A stretch of 64,000 nt of DNA from Gallaecimonas sp045291545. GTDB taxonomy: Bacteria; Pseudomonadota; Gammaproteobacteria; Enterobacterales; Gallaecimonadaceae. Shown here one piece after another: positions 24,509-32,983 of this stretch. The position numbers and the translations under genes were made by a program. The stretch spans positions 1,798,001 through 1,862,000 of the forward strand of contig NZ_CP149514.1 in the NCBI RefSeq assembly GCF_045291545.1. Reading direction: 5' to 3'. Every line of letters begins with the position of its first letter. Position 1 is the first letter of the stretch. The notes below the pieces were generated by a model. It was not told the DNA's origin. It searched no databases and saw nothing but the letters and a program-made list of their open reading frames with translations.

Positions 24509-24927
24509 TGCGTATCGCATCCAAGGGAGTCATTTTGTTGTGCGGCATGTTGTTTGGTGCCGGCCTGGCGTGGTCCGGTATGGTCAAACCAGAAGTAGTG
24601 CTGTCGTTTTTGCGTTTTCAGGACTTCGGGCTGCTGCTGGTATTAGGCTCGGCGGTGCTCACCACCTTTTTATGTTTCCGCTTTATTCCCAAGCTGATGG
24701 GGAAGCCGGTACTGGAATCTCACTTTAAAAAGCATACCTTGGTGGGGTTGCAGCGCACCATCGGCGGCGCAGCACTGTTCGGTATTGGCTGGGGTATTAG
24801 CGGCGTTTGCCCGGGGCCCGCGATTGCAGGCCTCGGTGTGGGGAACTGGCCCCTGCTGCTAAGCCTGGCAGGGATGTTTGCCGGCGCCTATGTGCAGGGT
24901 TTACTGGCTGCCCGGCAGCATAAATAA
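24508..24927 (+). CDS. YeeE/YedE (DUF6691-like) family transporter subunit, second half
   Basis: About 139 residues with four helices; the matching signature SGVCPGPAIAGLG near residue 98 holds the Cys of the second repeat. Starts at the ATG overlapping the preceding stop codon, so both halves are translated together and probably assemble into one inner-membrane channel for a sulfur anion (inference from YeeE). Confidence 0.87.
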   Translation: MRIASKGVILLCGMLFGAGLAWSGMVKPEVVLSFLRFQDFGLLLVLGSAVLTTFLCFRFIPKLMGKPVLESHFKKHTLVGLQRTIGGAALFGIGWGISGVCPGPAIAGLGVGNWPLLLSLAGMFAGAYVQGLLAARQHK

Positions 24928-24963
24928 AATGGCAAATCTGGCAGCAAGGATGCTGCCGTCGCG

Positions 24964-25254
24964 CTATTTCAGATCGGTAGAACGATAAACGGTTTTAATA
25001 AGGTGCCAGCCAAACTTGGTTTTAACCGGCCCGTGCACCTGATAAAGCGGCTTTTTAAACACCACATCATCAAAGGCCTTGACCATATCGCCTTTACGAA
25101 ACTCGCCCAGATCGCCCCCCCGGCGCTTTGACGGGCACAGTGAGTGGCGCTTGGCCAGTTTGTTAAAGTCGGCGCCCTTGTTCAGCTGCGCCAGCAGCTG
25201 TTCCGCTTCCTCACGGGTTTTCACCAGAATATGGTAAGCACTGGCGGTGGCCAT
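24964..25254 (-). CDS. ppiC: Parvulin-type peptidyl-prolyl isomerase C
   Basis: 96 residues, a stand-alone parvulin domain without signal: ASAYHILVKTREEAEQLLAQL, the KRHSLCPSKRRGGDLGEF loop and the C-terminal FGWHLIKTVYR strand. Length and sequence match E. coli PpiC (Par10). AGGAGA is 6 bases before ATG 25254. Convergent with the YeeE/YedE pair. Confidence 0.93.
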   Translation of the reverse strand: MATASAYHILVKTREEAEQLLAQLNKGADFNKLAKRHSLCPSKRRGGDLGEFRKGDMVKAFDDVVFKKPLYQVHGPVKTKFGWHLIKTVYRSTDLK

Positions 25255-25297
25255 GGCTTGTCTCCTGTTGTTCATCGTTATTGTCGGCGCTAGCCAC

Positions 25298-25612
25298 TCA
25301 GCCCACCAGTTTCAGGCAATCAAGGCCATCCAGCGCCATGTGCAGTAGCAGGCCAACACCAACCCAGCGGGTTTTCGCCAGCAACGCCAGGCCAACATAC
25401 AAAGCAATGGCCCAATATTGGTGTAAGGGGTGAAAGCCAATAGAGCAGCGCAGCGGATCAAACACCGGGGTAGCCAGTAGATGATCCACATCCACCAGCA
25501 TAGTTGCCCACATCACCACTGTGGCTTTTAACCACTGGCGCCGCCAGCAACACCATGCCAGCAGTGGCGGCAGTAAAAAGTGCAGCAGTAAATGCAGCTG
25601 GCTGGACAACAT
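25298..25612 (-). CDS. DUF6122 family small membrane protein
   Basis: 104 residues with three or four membrane segments and conserved His/Asp residues in membrane stretches (LHLLLHFLLPP, DVDHLL, GFHPLHQ, LHMALDGLDC), the pattern of DUF6122/metal-dependent-hydrolase-like membrane proteins. Its start shares one base with the stop of the DUF2919 gene (TGATG). Function unknown. Confidence 0.75.
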   Translation of the reverse strand: MLSSQLHLLLHFLLPPLLAWCCWRRQWLKATVVMWATMLVDVDHLLATPVFDPLRCSIGFHPLHQYWAIALYVGLALLAKTRWVGVGLLLHMALDGLDCLKLVG

Positions 25613-26076
25613 CAGTTATGCCCGCGATCGCGCCACAACGCTGGCAGATAGTTGGAACTGAGCAGATAAACCAGTGCCCAACCATCAATGGCCAGCTCCA
25701 GTGCCAGCCAGAAGCTGTACTGGCCGTGGGCCTGAATAATGGCGCCGATCACCATCGCCAGATCGGCAACAACGGTGAGCACCAGTAACCAGCCTTGCTG
25801 GCGCCAGGCCCACCAGAAACGCTCGGAGGCTTCGATATTACGCAGCCCGGCCAGCCACAAACAGAAAATGGCCGGTAGCGCCGGTAACATCCAGGGCCAG
25901 GCACGGTCAAAACTGGGCATGACATTATTCAAAAAGGCGCCGCCGCGCTGCCCCGCCATCAATGAGCCAACCCAGATCAGCGGATAACGCAGCAACCACC
26001 ACAGCAAGAACTGCAAGGTATGGGGTAATTTCAGGCGCCCCTCGGCGTCCAGATGGGCCGGGTGCAGTTTATACAT
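25612..26076 (-). CDS. DUF2919 family membrane protein (YfeZ-like)
   Basis: About 154 residues, four hydrophobic segments, with the family start YKLHPAHLDAEGRLKLP and the WALELAIDGWALVYLLSSNYLP-like end (two pieces). E. coli YfeZ belongs here; function unknown. ATG 26076 is preferred over a TTG at 26091; either overlaps the GntR gene's 3' end. Confidence 0.78.
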   Translation of the reverse strand: MYKLHPAHLDAEGRLKLPHTLQFLLWWLLRYPLIWVGSLMAGQRGGAFLNNVMPSFDRAWPWMLPALPAIFCLWLAGLRNIEASERFWWAWRQQGWLLVLTVVADLAMVIGAIIQAHGQYSFWLALELAIDGWALVYLLSSNYLPALWRDRGHN

Positions 26077-26740
26077 GGCGGCCGGCCGCAATCATGGCAA
26101 TGACATCCTCGCGGGCATCGCGAATATGCTGGCTGAGTAAAGCCACCGCTGCTGACGTTTGCTGGCGGCGACAGCTGTCCAGAAGCGCCTGGTGCTCGCC
26201 CTGGGCACGTTGTACGCCACCATCAAGCAGCAGATGCAAACGCACATAACGGTCACAATGGGTGTTGAGGCCGGCAACCAAGGCCAGCGTGCGCGGCCGC
26301 TTGGCCGCGGCATAGAGGCTTAGATGAAAACGGCGATTAAAGCCGGCCCAGTGCTGAATAGAGCCCTGCTCCAAAGCCACATCCATCTGTAACAGGTAGT
26401 CCTGGGATTGCTGCAGTTGCGCCGGACTCAGCTGCGTGATCGAGCGCGCCAGCAAGTCAGGCTCCAATTGCAGACGAATATCAAACAGCTCTTCAGCCTG
26501 CTCCACCGACAGTGGCGTTACCCGAGCACCTTTGTGGGCCACAAAATCCACCAGTCCTTCGCCTTCGAGCTGCATCAGCGCTTCACGTACCGGGATCCGG
26601 CTGACATTGAGCCGCTCAGCCAGCTGGTTTTGCGGCAATGGCTGGCCGGCTTTGAGTTCACCACTGAGGATCAGCTCACGCAGGCTATCAAGCACAAAGG
26701 AGGTACGGGTTTTATGGTCCGGGACTACTGTGTCAGTCAT
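26069..26740 (-). CDS. GntR family regulator, FadR/FCD subfamily
   Basis: 223 residues. N-terminal winged helix (LRELILSGELKAGQPL, AERLNVSRIPVREALMQLE) and a helical FCD ligand-binding domain (LFDIRLQLEPDLLARSI to RDAREDVIAMI) with an internal His set expected for metal/carboxylate binding. The ligand is likely an organic acid (family knowledge); targets are unknown. Overlaps DUF2919 by 8 bases, so cotranscribed with the two membrane proteins. Confidence 0.9.
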   Translation of the reverse strand: MTDTVVPDHKTRTSFVLDSLRELILSGELKAGQPLPQNQLAERLNVSRIPVREALMQLEGEGLVDFVAHKGARVTPLSVEQAEELFDIRLQLEPDLLARSITQLSPAQLQQSQDYLLQMDVALEQGSIQHWAGFNRRFHLSLYAAAKRPRTLALVAGLNTHCDRYVRLHLLLDGGVQRAQGEHQALLDSCRRQQTSAAVALLSQHIRDAREDVIAMIAAGRHV

Positions 26741-26774
26741 CAAGGATGGCCGTGGTGCGAAAGCGCCAGTATAC

Positions 26775-27263
26775 CTACTGACCTGCCAGAGTGTCGCGAA
26801 AACGCTGGCGTTTTTTGGTGTCGATGAAGTAATACAGCCCCATCACCGCTGCCAGCACCAGAGGTGGCGTCATTGAGGGCAGTTGCCGTAATGGCCAGCC
26901 CTGCGCCACGACATTGAACAGCAACATAAACAGGCTAGTAAACACAAAAAAGCCGAGCGCACAAAACAGGCCGTTCGCCACTGCAGATGGGGTTTGCAGT
27001 GTCATGGCCTGGCCGGTCAGGGCCACCCCATCAACCGCAACATAAAGCGCGTTGCCGTCCGTTTGCACGTCAATCAGCCCCTGATGGCTTTCCGGCCGAG
27101 CCAGCGCCCGCAACTGATGCGCCTTAAAGGTACGGAACAACACCGAGCGATCCCGTTCTTCACCGTCCACCAGTAAGCGCACTTCACTCAGCATCAGGCG
27201 CGGTAAGATCTGTACTTCAATTTGCTGTTGCTGCCACAGGCCTTGCCATTGCGTTACTTTCAT
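26775..27263 (-). CDS. Hypothetical membrane protein, 162 aa
   Basis: I do not recognise the family. The first 90 residues are soluble and beta-rich (EVQILPRLMLSEVRLLVDGE), followed by two membrane helices (about 98-118 and 135-150) and a basic KKRQR tail. Overlaps the next upstream gene by 4 bases (ATGA), which supports that it is expressed. Confidence 0.65.
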   Translation of the reverse strand: MKVTQWQGLWQQQQIEVQILPRLMLSEVRLLVDGEERDRSVLFRTFKAHQLRALARPESHQGLIDVQTDGNALYVAVDGVALTGQAMTLQTPSAVANGLFCALGFFVFTSLFMLLFNVVAQGWPLRQLPSMTPPLVLAAVMGLYYFIDTKKRQRFRDTLAGQ

Positions 27264-27814
27264 CGCGCTGCTTGTTTCGGAGTCCAGGGAGTGATGAGGC
27301 GAATTTTACTGTGCTTTTTGGGAATGGAAATACCCGCCGGCAATTTCGGGAAGTACTGGTAAATCTGCTGCACAAATTCAACGCCGGCGCCATCAATAAA
27401 ATGCCATGAGGTGCCCTTTTGGGCGCGTACCGCAATCAAATACCCGTCCGAAACAATGTGCTGGCTCGGGCTCTGGTACTGGCTGTGGGTGGTTAAAAAC
27501 GTCACCCAGTCATCGCCCGCCGCATAGACCTTGCCGGGTTTGTCCACTGTAAAGCGGGTCTGCGTCATGCCACTGGCCTGGAGTTCCTGAAATGCCGTCT
27601 GCGCATTGACCAGTGCCTGCTGCTTGCCCCCTTGTGCGGCAATGGCCTTGGGGTGCGTCATCGCCACCAGGGTTTGATAATCCCCTTTGAGGGTGGCCTG
27701 ACGCAGCTGTGCGATGGCCGCTTGCAGGCCCTGCGTGCGATCATCTCCAGCGCTGGCCGACCAGCTCAGCAAGCTGCTGACAACCAGCAGCAGTGCGGTT
27801 ATTCCCCGTCCCAA
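27260..27814 (-). CDS. Hypothetical periplasmic protein, 184 aa
   Basis: Signal peptide with cleavage after WSASA (residue 22). The mature part begins with a helix (LQAAIAQLRQATLKGDYQTL), then VAMTHPKAI and a curved sheet, resembling NTF2/SnoaL-like folds, but the assignment is only a guess. Overlaps the cupin gene upstream by 16 bases and the membrane protein downstream by 4. Confidence 0.65.
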   Translation of the reverse strand: MGRGITALLLVVSSLLSWSASAGDDRTQGLQAAIAQLRQATLKGDYQTLVAMTHPKAIAAQGGKQQALVNAQTAFQELQASGMTQTRFTVDKPGKVYAAGDDWVTFLTTHSQYQSPSQHIVSDGYLIAVRAQKGTSWHFIDGAGVEFVQQIYQYFPKLPAGISIPKKHSKIRLITPWTPKQAAR

Positions 27815-28293
27815 TAGTTCACTCCCTGATCTTCGCGGCCAAAAATGGCAAAACTACGCTGCTGGCTATCTCCCCCAGGGGCACAACCGGCAATAACCCC
27901 ATATTTGCCAGAATCGGGGTACAGCATGACGTCCGGCTGATGCATGGTCGATACCGCCAGGTAGACCAGCTCTTTGTCACCGCTGTTTTCAAGCTGATGG
28001 GCATGCTCTTTACCCGCCGGGCAGGCAATAAAATCCCCGGCAGCTACCGCGAACTGTTGCTCGCTGTAGTACAAGGTGCCCCGCCCTTCGAGTACAAAAA
28101 ACATTTCTTCATTATTCAGGTGGCTATGCCGTGGCCAGGCTTTTTTGCCCGGCGGCAACCTGACCACCCGATACCCCAGCTGCTGGCCACCAATCTGCGC
28201 CGCCACCGGTGCCACTCGGGCAAAATAATCCTCGCCGTGGCCATGGCTACGGTAGGTCAGCTTCTGAATATTGATGACGGGGCTATCGGCCAT
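27799..28293 (-). CDS. Cupin domain protein
   Basis: About 164 residues, single cupin barrel. Motif 1 is PRHSHLNNEEMFFVLEGRG with His, His and Glu metal ligands; motif 2 near PAGKEHAHQLEN gives the second His. ATG at 28293 has GAGAGG 7 bases upstream. Substrate unknown; sugar- or polyol-modifying activity is possible. First gene of a three-gene overlapping set. Confidence 0.83.
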   Translation of the reverse strand: MADSPVINIQKLTYRSHGHGEDYFARVAPVAAQIGGQQLGYRVVRLPPGKKAWPRHSHLNNEEMFFVLEGRGTLYYSEQQFAVAAGDFIACPAGKEHAHQLENSGDKELVYLAVSTMHQPDVMLYPDSGKYGVIAGCAPGGDSQQRSFAIFGREDQGVNYWDGE

Positions 28294-28404
28294 TGTTTGC
28301 CTCTCCACGATGAACCCCCATTCTAGCAATGAACAGCCGCTTTATAACAAGCGTCATAATACTTTGATATTCATAATAAAAACGGCGCCATCAGGCGCCG
28401 TCGT

Positions 28405-28989
28405 TCAAATCGCTTTATTTAACAGCCGGTGTAACCGTACCTGTTTGAGCTCAACACCATCACGCTCTTCACGGCGGTGACAACCATCGGCCTTAAAGCC
28501 GTGCTTGAGCCAGAATTTGATGCCCTGCTCGTTATTTTCCAGCACCCACAGATTTAATGACACAAAGCCCTGCTGGCGCAGCGCCCGCAGAGCCTTGTCC
28601 AGTAACTGCCCCCCCAGGCCACCACCGGTCATATCAGGATCAAGGTACAGCGCCCGTAATTCAGCAGTGGTGCGCCTGGGCACATCGGGATCGCGGCTAC
28701 GGCCGGTATTAACGAAGCCAATCAGTTGTTCTTGATCGTGCGCCAGCCAGGTTTGGCTCTGGGGCTGACGCAGCAGGTTTTCCACCAGCCCGACCCGCCC
28801 TTGGGTGGTGAGTTGTTCAAGAAATTCGGCCGGCAAGAACTGGCGATAATTTTGTTGCCATACACGAACCAGCAAGGCAGCGATGTCAATGGCATCACTG
28901 GGCTGGGCTTGGCGATACTGCGGCAAAACGGGCAAGGTCGTGATCTCACACAGGAATATGACTGTGAAATTAACAAAAGCTTCATCCAC
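28405..28989 (-). CDS. GNAT family N-acetyltransferase
   Basis: Up to 194 residues. GNAT motif A is seen in LRALYLDPDMTGGGLGGQLL (acetyl-CoA pyrophosphate loop, a Q/R-x-x-G-x-G/A variant as GGGLGG) and motif B in LWVLENNEQGIKFWLKHGF. The start is uncertain: the first 20 residues look dispensable and a TTG about 60 bases in could be used. Divergent from the KamA-type gene by 128 bases; acetylation of an amino acid such as beta-lysine is one possibility. Confidence 0.83.
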   Translation of the reverse strand: MDEAFVNFTVIFLCEITTLPVLPQYRQAQPSDAIDIAALLVRVWQQNYRQFLPAEFLEQLTTQGRVGLVENLLRQPQSQTWLAHDQEQLIGFVNTGRSRDPDVPRRTTAELRALYLDPDMTGGGLGGQLLDKALRALRQQGFVSLNLWVLENNEQGIKFWLKHGFKADGCHRREERDGVELKQVRLHRLLNKAI

Positions 28990-29117
28990 TCGGCAATCCC
29001 TTAGCTGGTCTGAACTGTAAGTTCTGACACACCAGTCTTGGCAAAACGTCGTTAAGAGCAGCGAACTTTGCTATCCTTGCCCGCCATTTTCATTCGTACT
29101 CAACCAGTGGAGGTGAC

Positions 29118-30473
29118 ATGGATCAGCAGGTTCATATCCAGCCCCCTTTATCAAAAGCGCAGCTTGCAAAACGCCGATTTCAGGTTTACCAACAGCGTCA
29201 GCTAAATAACATTGAGGCACTGTCACTACTCCCTGAAGATATTCGCTTTGAAATGAAAGTTGTCGCCAGTGTGCTGCCCTTTCGGGTCAACGAATATGTG
29301 CTCAATGATCTGATTGACTGGGCAAAGGTACCGAATGATCCCCTGTTCCAGCTCACCTTCCCGCAAAAGGAGATGCTGCCACCCGGCGCTTATGAGCGCA
29401 TGGCGCAGCTGCTTAAGACCGACCCAACACCGGAGCAGGTGATGGCGCTGGCCAGCGAGTTGCGTCAGGACCTGAACCCGCACCCGGCAGGTCAGATGCA
29501 AATGAACGTGCCGCACTTAGATGGCGAACCGCTGCCAGGGCTACAGCACAAGTACAATGAGACTGTGCTGTTTTTCCCGGCTCAGGGGCAGTATTGCCAC
29601 TCCTATTGCACCTTCTGCTTCCGCTGGGCCCAGTTTGTCGGCAAAGCCATGCGTTTTAATTCCAATGACGCCGACGGCCTGCACGGCTACCTGCGCCAGC
29701 ACACCGAAGTCACCGATCTGCTGGTAACCGGTGGCGACCCGATGGTAATGCGCACCAAAAAGCTGATGGAATACCTGGAAGCCTTCATTACCGATCCGAC
29801 GCTGGCGCATGTGCAGACCATCCGTATCGGCACCAAGGCCCTGACCTTCTGGCCTTATCGCTTTGTTACCGATAGCGATGCTGATGAACTGCTGGATCTG
29901 TTCAGTCGGCTGGTACGAGCCGGCAAACATGTTTCCATCATGGCGCACCTGAACCACCATCAGGAGATGTCCACCCCCATTTTCGCTGAAGCCGTTCGCC
30001 GGCTACGGGCGACCGGCGCCAACATCCGTGCCCAGGCCCCGCTGCTCAAGCACATCAATGATGATCCGGCCGTGTGGCGCACCATGTGGCAACAGCAGGT
30101 CAAGCTCGGCATTATTCCCTACTACATGTTTGTGGAACGTGATACCGGCGCCAAACGCTACTTTGAACTACCGCTGGCGCGCGCCTGGGAAATTTACCGG
30201 GAGGCCATTAAGGGTACCTCCGGGTTGGCCCGCACCGTGCGAGGCCCCAGTATGTCAGCCGGCCCCGGCAAAGTTGAAGTGCAAGGGGTGAGTGAGATAA
30301 ACGGTGAAAAGGTATTTGTGCTGCGTTTCATTCAGGGCCGCAACCCGGACTGGGTACAGCGCCCCTTCTTTGCCAAGTACGACGAACAGGCAACCTGGCT
30401 GCACCAGTTGCAACCGGCCTTCGGCGAGGAAAAGTTCTTCTTCGAAGACGAATACAACGCCATGCAAGCCTAA
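29118..30473 (+). CDS. KamA family radical SAM aminomutase-like protein
   Basis: 451 residues, longer than the EpmB type. Radical SAM cluster CHSYCTFCFRW (Cys-x3-Cys-x2-Cys) at about residue 155, TGGDPMV for SAM binding, and the PLP-Lys segment SAGPGKVEV near residue 380, as in lysine 2,3-aminomutases. The reaction may be lysine or another amino acid to its beta isomer; substrate not determinable here. GGAGG is 6 bases before ATG. Terminates in a strong hairpin. Confidence 0.88.
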   Translation: MDQQVHIQPPLSKAQLAKRRFQVYQQRQLNNIEALSLLPEDIRFEMKVVASVLPFRVNEYVLNDLIDWAKVPNDPLFQLTFPQKEMLPPGAYERMAQLLKTDPTPEQVMALASELRQDLNPHPAGQMQMNVPHLDGEPLPGLQHKYNETVLFFPAQGQYCHSYCTFCFRWAQFVGKAMRFNSNDADGLHGYLRQHTEVTDLLVTGGDPMVMRTKKLMEYLEAFITDPTLAHVQTIRIGTKALTFWPYRFVTDSDADELLDLFSRLVRAGKHVSIMAHLNHHQEMSTPIFAEAVRRLRATGANIRAQAPLLKHINDDPAVWRTMWQQQVKLGIIPYYMFVERDTGAKRYFELPLARAWEIYREAIKGTSGLARTVRGPSMSAGPGKVEVQGVSEINGEKVFVLRFIQGRNPDWVQRPFFAKYDEQATWLHQLQPAFGEEKFFFEDEYNAMQA

Positions 30474-30507
30474 TAAAAAAGCCGCCCTTGAGGCGGCTTC
30501 TTTATTA
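30474..30507. terminator. Bidirectional terminator after the KamA-type gene
   Basis: AAAAAAGCCGCC, loop cttga, GGCGGCTTCTTTATTA; it also lies at the 3' end of the convergent membrane-protein gene. Confidence 0.9.
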
Positions 30508-30915
30508 GGCTGAAAACCCCTGACGGCGACGGCGCCAGCGTAACCAGAGCCACGTCCATAGCGGCAGGCTCAACAATTCAAAGGCCGGTTCCAATACATA
30601 GCCCATAAAGCTCAGCTGGGTTTGCCAATCCGGCAGCAACAGTGCCAGCGGCCCCGGTACAGCAATCATGAACGCCATCCACAATGGCATTTCCTGTTCC
30701 AGCCGGGCAATGGCATAACCGGCAGGCACGGCCAGCAGTTGCATGCCGGTTGCCACCAGCAACAGGCTCCAGGGTTGTACCGGATCGCCCAACCAGTGCA
30801 GGTAAGGCAATTTCGGCACACTGATACCGACCACATACATCACTAAACCCACGCCATAGGTATACAACAGCACCATTACCAGCAGGGTAAAGAGCCGGAC
30901 CAGCCAGTTATGCAT
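30505..30915 (-). CDS. Hypothetical four-helix membrane protein
   Basis: About 136 residues with four hydrophobic segments and a basic RWRRRRQG tail. Family not recognised. ATG 30915 has GGAG 9 bases upstream inside ligA and overlaps the ligA stop by 8 bases, so it is translated from the ligA transcript. No known link to DNA ligation. Confidence 0.65.
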   Translation of the reverse strand: MHNWLVRLFTLLVMVLLYTYGVGLVMYVVGISVPKLPYLHWLGDPVQPWSLLLVATGMQLLAVPAGYAIARLEQEMPLWMAFMIAVPGPLALLLPDWQTQLSFMGYVLEPAFELLSLPLWTWLWLRWRRRRQGFSA

Positions 30916-32938
30916 CTGCAATCACTCCGTTCTCTCGTAAAAATGTCATTAATGCCTCATCGTCCCAAACGGTTACCCCCAGTTGCTCTGCTTTTGCCAA
31001 CTTCGAGCCCGCTTTTTCACCGGCCACCAGTACGTCGGTATTTTTCGATACCGAGCCGGCCACTTTTGCCCCCAGCTGTTGCAGGTAGGCTTTTGCCTCG
31101 TCTCGGGACAGGGTCGACAGGGTACCGGTGATCACCATGGTTTGGCCAGCCAGCACCTGGCTGTCTGCGGCCGGAACGGCCACCTCCGGCCAGTGCACAG
31201 CGCCTTTTTCCGGGTCCAGCAACGCCGTTAGCACCTCGATGTTATGGGGCTGGCGAAAAAAGGTATGAATATGCTGCGCCACCACCGGGCCAACATCGTC
31301 GACAGCTTCCAATGCTTCGATGTCAGCAGCGCGGATCGCCGCCAAGTCACCAAAGTGGCTGGCCAGTATTGCGGCCGTGGCCTCGCCGACTTCACGGATC
31401 CCCAGGGCATAGAGAAAACGCGCCAGGGTGGTTTGCCGGGCCTGGCGAATATGCGCCACCAGCTTAGTCGCGGATTTATCCCCCATGCGTTCCAGGCGCA
31501 TCAGTTGGCTGGCGGTCAACTGAAACAGATCAGCCGGCGTTTCGACCAGTTCACGTTCCACCAGTTGATCGATAACCTTGTCGCCCAGGCCTTCGATATC
31601 CAGCGCTTTACGGGACGCAAAATGCCGCAATGCCTGCTTACGTTGGGCCGCACAAAACAAGCCCCCGGTACAACGCGCTACGACCTCGCCTTCGAGGCGT
31701 TCAATCGCCGAATCACAGACCGGGCAGCTGTCAGGAAAAACAATCTCGCGGGCATCGGCTGGGCGCCGTTCCGGCAGTACCGAAACCACCTGTGGAATGA
31801 CATCACCGGCCCGGCGAATAATCACCGTGTCACCGACCTTGACGCCCAAACGGGCAATTTCGTCACTGTTGTGCAATGTGGCATTGGACACTGTGACGCC
31901 ACCAACAAACACCGGCTTGAGCTTGGCTACCGGCGTAATGGCGCCGGTGCGGCCGACCTGAAACTCCACTTCTTCAAGCACGGTCAGCTCTTCTTGGGCC
32001 GGGTACTTCCAGGCAATGGCCCAGCGTGGTGCCCGCGACACAAAGCCCAGTTGCTCCTGATCAGCCACGGCATCGACCTTGATCACCGCGCCGTCAATAT
32101 CAAAATCCAGCTGCTCACGGCGCGCCAGTACGTCGCCATGATAGGCCACCACTTCAGGCAATGAAGTGACCAAGCGGATCTCTGACGACACCGGCAGGCC
32201 CAGGGATTTTAGCCACTGTAGCCGCTGGTACTGGCTGTCGGGCAGTTCAGTACCGTCCACCACGCCGAGACCATAGGCATAAAATGCCAGTGGCCGGCGG
32301 GCAGTGATCTGTGGGTCCAGCTGCCGCAGCGAACCGGCGGCGGCATTACGGGGGTTGGCAAACATTTTTTCACCGCTGGCCTGCGCCTGGTCATTCATGG
32401 CGATAAAACCGGCCTTGGGCATAAAGACTTCCCCGCGCACCTCAAGCCGGGCCGGCACATCACCGCGCAGTGTCAGCGGAATGGCGCGAATGGTTCGCAC
32501 ATTCTGGGTGATGTCTTCACCACTGCTGCCGTCACCGCGGGTGGCACCACGCACCAGCTCACCATGCTCATAAAGCAGGCTCACCGCCAGGCCATCAAGC
32601 TTGGGTTCACAGCACCAGGCCGGGCTATGGCCCAGGGCTTTTTCCACCCGTTCGGCAAAAGCCTGGAAGTCGTCGTCGGTCATGGCATTGCCCAGCGACA
32701 GCATCGGTACTTCGTGCTGCACTTGTGTAAAGCCATTGGCCGGCTTGGCACCTACCCGTTGGGTGGGTGAGCTGGCCACCACCAGCTCCGGATGCTCGGC
32801 TTCCAGCTGCTGTAGCTGGCGCATCAGCCGGTCATATTCGGCGTCAGGAATGCTGGGGTTGTCTTCGACGTAGTAGCGGTAGTTGTGATCGTTTATTTGG
32901 CGCCGCAACGCGGCTACTTGCTGGTTGATATCACTCAT
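30908..32938 (-). CDS. ligA: NAD-dependent DNA ligase
   Basis: 676 residues. N-terminal Ia domain (NYRYYVEDNPSIPDAEYDRL), adenylation motif with catalytic Lys in CEPKLDGLAVSLL (about residue 116), OB fold, four-Cys zinc finger (CPVCDS to CTGGLFC), helix-hairpin-helix region and C-terminal BRCT domain (VLAGQTMVITGTL). Seals nicks in replication and repair. Downstream of zipA as in many gammaproteobacteria. Confidence 0.98.
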   Translation of the reverse strand: MSDINQQVAALRRQINDHNYRYYVEDNPSIPDAEYDRLMRQLQQLEAEHPELVVASSPTQRVGAKPANGFTQVQHEVPMLSLGNAMTDDDFQAFAERVEKALGHSPAWCCEPKLDGLAVSLLYEHGELVRGATRGDGSSGEDITQNVRTIRAIPLTLRGDVPARLEVRGEVFMPKAGFIAMNDQAQASGEKMFANPRNAAAGSLRQLDPQITARRPLAFYAYGLGVVDGTELPDSQYQRLQWLKSLGLPVSSEIRLVTSLPEVVAYHGDVLARREQLDFDIDGAVIKVDAVADQEQLGFVSRAPRWAIAWKYPAQEELTVLEEVEFQVGRTGAITPVAKLKPVFVGGVTVSNATLHNSDEIARLGVKVGDTVIIRRAGDVIPQVVSVLPERRPADAREIVFPDSCPVCDSAIERLEGEVVARCTGGLFCAAQRKQALRHFASRKALDIEGLGDKVIDQLVERELVETPADLFQLTASQLMRLERMGDKSATKLVAHIRQARQTTLARFLYALGIREVGEATAAILASHFGDLAAIRAADIEALEAVDDVGPVVAQHIHTFFRQPHNIEVLTALLDPEKGAVHWPEVAVPAADSQVLAGQTMVITGTLSTLSRDEAKAYLQQLGAKVAGSVSKNTDVLVAGEKAGSKLAKAEQLGVTVWDDEALMTFLRENGVIADA

Positions 32939-32952
32939 AGCGTAAGCACAAG

Positions 32953-32978
32953 AAAAAAGGCCCGGCGGTGCCGGGCCT
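32953..32978 (-). terminator. Terminator between zipA and ligA
   Basis: On the minus strand AGGCCCGGC, loop accg, GCCGGGCCT and a T-run lie just past the zipA stop codon, so ligA probably has its own promoter or depends on readthrough. Confidence 0.8.
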
Positions 32979-32983
32979 GAACA

